A stretch of 43,450 bases of DNA, from positions 1 to 43,450 of the forward strand of contig JAFUIN010000005.1 in the NCBI GenBank assembly GCA_017468465.1, read 5' to 3'. Position 1 is the stretch's first letter. Each line of letters opens with the position of its first letter. The DNA comes from Clostridia bacterium. GTDB taxonomy: Bacteria > Bacillota > Clostridia > UMGS1840. Shown piece after piece: positions 43,195-43,450 of the stretch. The notes beneath the pieces are model-generated. The model saw only the letters and a program-made list of their open reading frames with translations, was not told the DNA's origin and searched no databases. Made by a program: the position numbers and the translations under genes.

Positions 43195-43430
43195 TATACC
43201 GATAGGGTTATTGGATTAAAAATATATTTATTCTAATCAGGAACACACCATCGATTTTAATGCCTCAGTAGCCTTGTTCAACCTTGGTACGAGCGACTAA
43301 ACTGACCGAGGGTGTGTAATTACCTTACTGCTATTTTTTAACTTCAAGCCTCCATTGTTGAGCCTTGGTACATTGCGAGAGTTTGTATTGAAGGGATATT
43401 GGAATAAAAAATAATTAATTTGCGAATTTC
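43195..43430. repeat. Imperfect direct repeats at the right edge
   Basis: A motif TTGTT-N-A-N-CCTTGGTAC occurs at 43274-43290 and again at 43355-43371, 81 bp apart, both followed by a GCGA word. A GGG(T/A)TATTGGA(T/A)TAAAAA word occurs near 43206 and again near 43394. No gene of at least 60 codons is present. An open minus-strand frame of about 50 codons ending at 43297 reaches the window edge but is not recognisable. Confidence 0.45.
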
Positions 43431-43450
43431 TACAAGAAGTGCCAATCAAT

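Noticed and set aside
43297-43449. Partial minus-strand gene entering from the right edge
   Set aside because: A frame of about 50 codons is open, but it crosses the direct repeats and shows no recognisable protein pattern.
42903-43450. Right attachment site of the island
   Set aside because: I found no copy of the tRNA-Leu 3' end or terminator sequence here; large serine recombinases leave only a tiny core, so the eye cannot locate it.

Overview
The window reads as a chromosome segment of a low-to-moderate GC member of the Bacillota, most likely class Clostridia. The evidence is the essential WalR/WalK pair, the S4-domain protein RqcP, a DUF4364 protein, an SLH-domain secreted protein, class II fructose-bisphosphate aldolase, strong AGGAGG-type ribosome binding sites and consensus sigma-A promoters. 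I cannot name genus or species from sequence alone.

Bases 1-27900 are core chromosome. The left end is an iron locus: feoA-feoB (feoB cut by the window edge) faces a DtxR-family regulator, with matching palindromic operators in front of feoA and in front of feoB. Next, on the minus strand, come a flavin-fold enzyme of the pyridoxamine oxidase superfamily, then rqcP, folD, a YgiQ-type radical SAM gene, a DUF4364 gene, an ABC-F ATPase, metK, a small DUF486 membrane protein, hslO, walK, walR, mnmG and an mreB homologue, apparently expressed from a consensus promoter before mreB and broken by a hairpin after metK. An SLH/YcdB-type secreted protein and fba follow, each with its own terminator. From 19435 the strand switches to a tightly overlapping plus-strand operon: murJ, an O-antigen-ligase-like polymerase, a GT4 glycosyltransferase, two DUF4330 single-pass proteins, an RluA-type pseudouridine synthase, a lone hisA, recF and nth. 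A consensus promoter then drives a broken tRNA-Leu-like sequence and an intact tRNA-Leu(CAG) with a terminator.

Bases 28298-43450 look like an integrated mobile island. It starts directly after the tRNA-Leu terminator with a large serine recombinase; all its genes are on the minus strand and it is more AT-rich than the left part. Behind the recombinase lie a 65-residue protein, a GC-richer stretch with many hairpins, an array of about 13 degenerate repeats (about 65 bp each, with a higher-order period near 392 bp), a secreted protein with an InlB/Flg_new-like domain and a DUF6809-like protein. Then comes a defence block: DUF3990 toxin-like gene and HTH partner, an Mrr-type nuclease, a two-helix membrane protein, Type I HsdR, an HsdM-HsdS fusion, a protein with a HEPN-like RNIYAH motif plus C-terminal zinc knuckles, and an HExxH metallopeptidase-like protein. 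No right boundary of the island is visible; the last 600 bases are non-coding, with a cluster of three perfect hairpins and a direct repeat.

The most interesting candidate for an undescribed system is the hsdR / hsdMS / HEPN-zinc knuckle / HExxH cluster (32522-39520), which would pair a DNA restriction system with a putative RNase and a putative protease, in the manner of PrrC guarded by a Type I enzyme. The second is the repeat array with its neighbouring structured region. Functions for both are inference.
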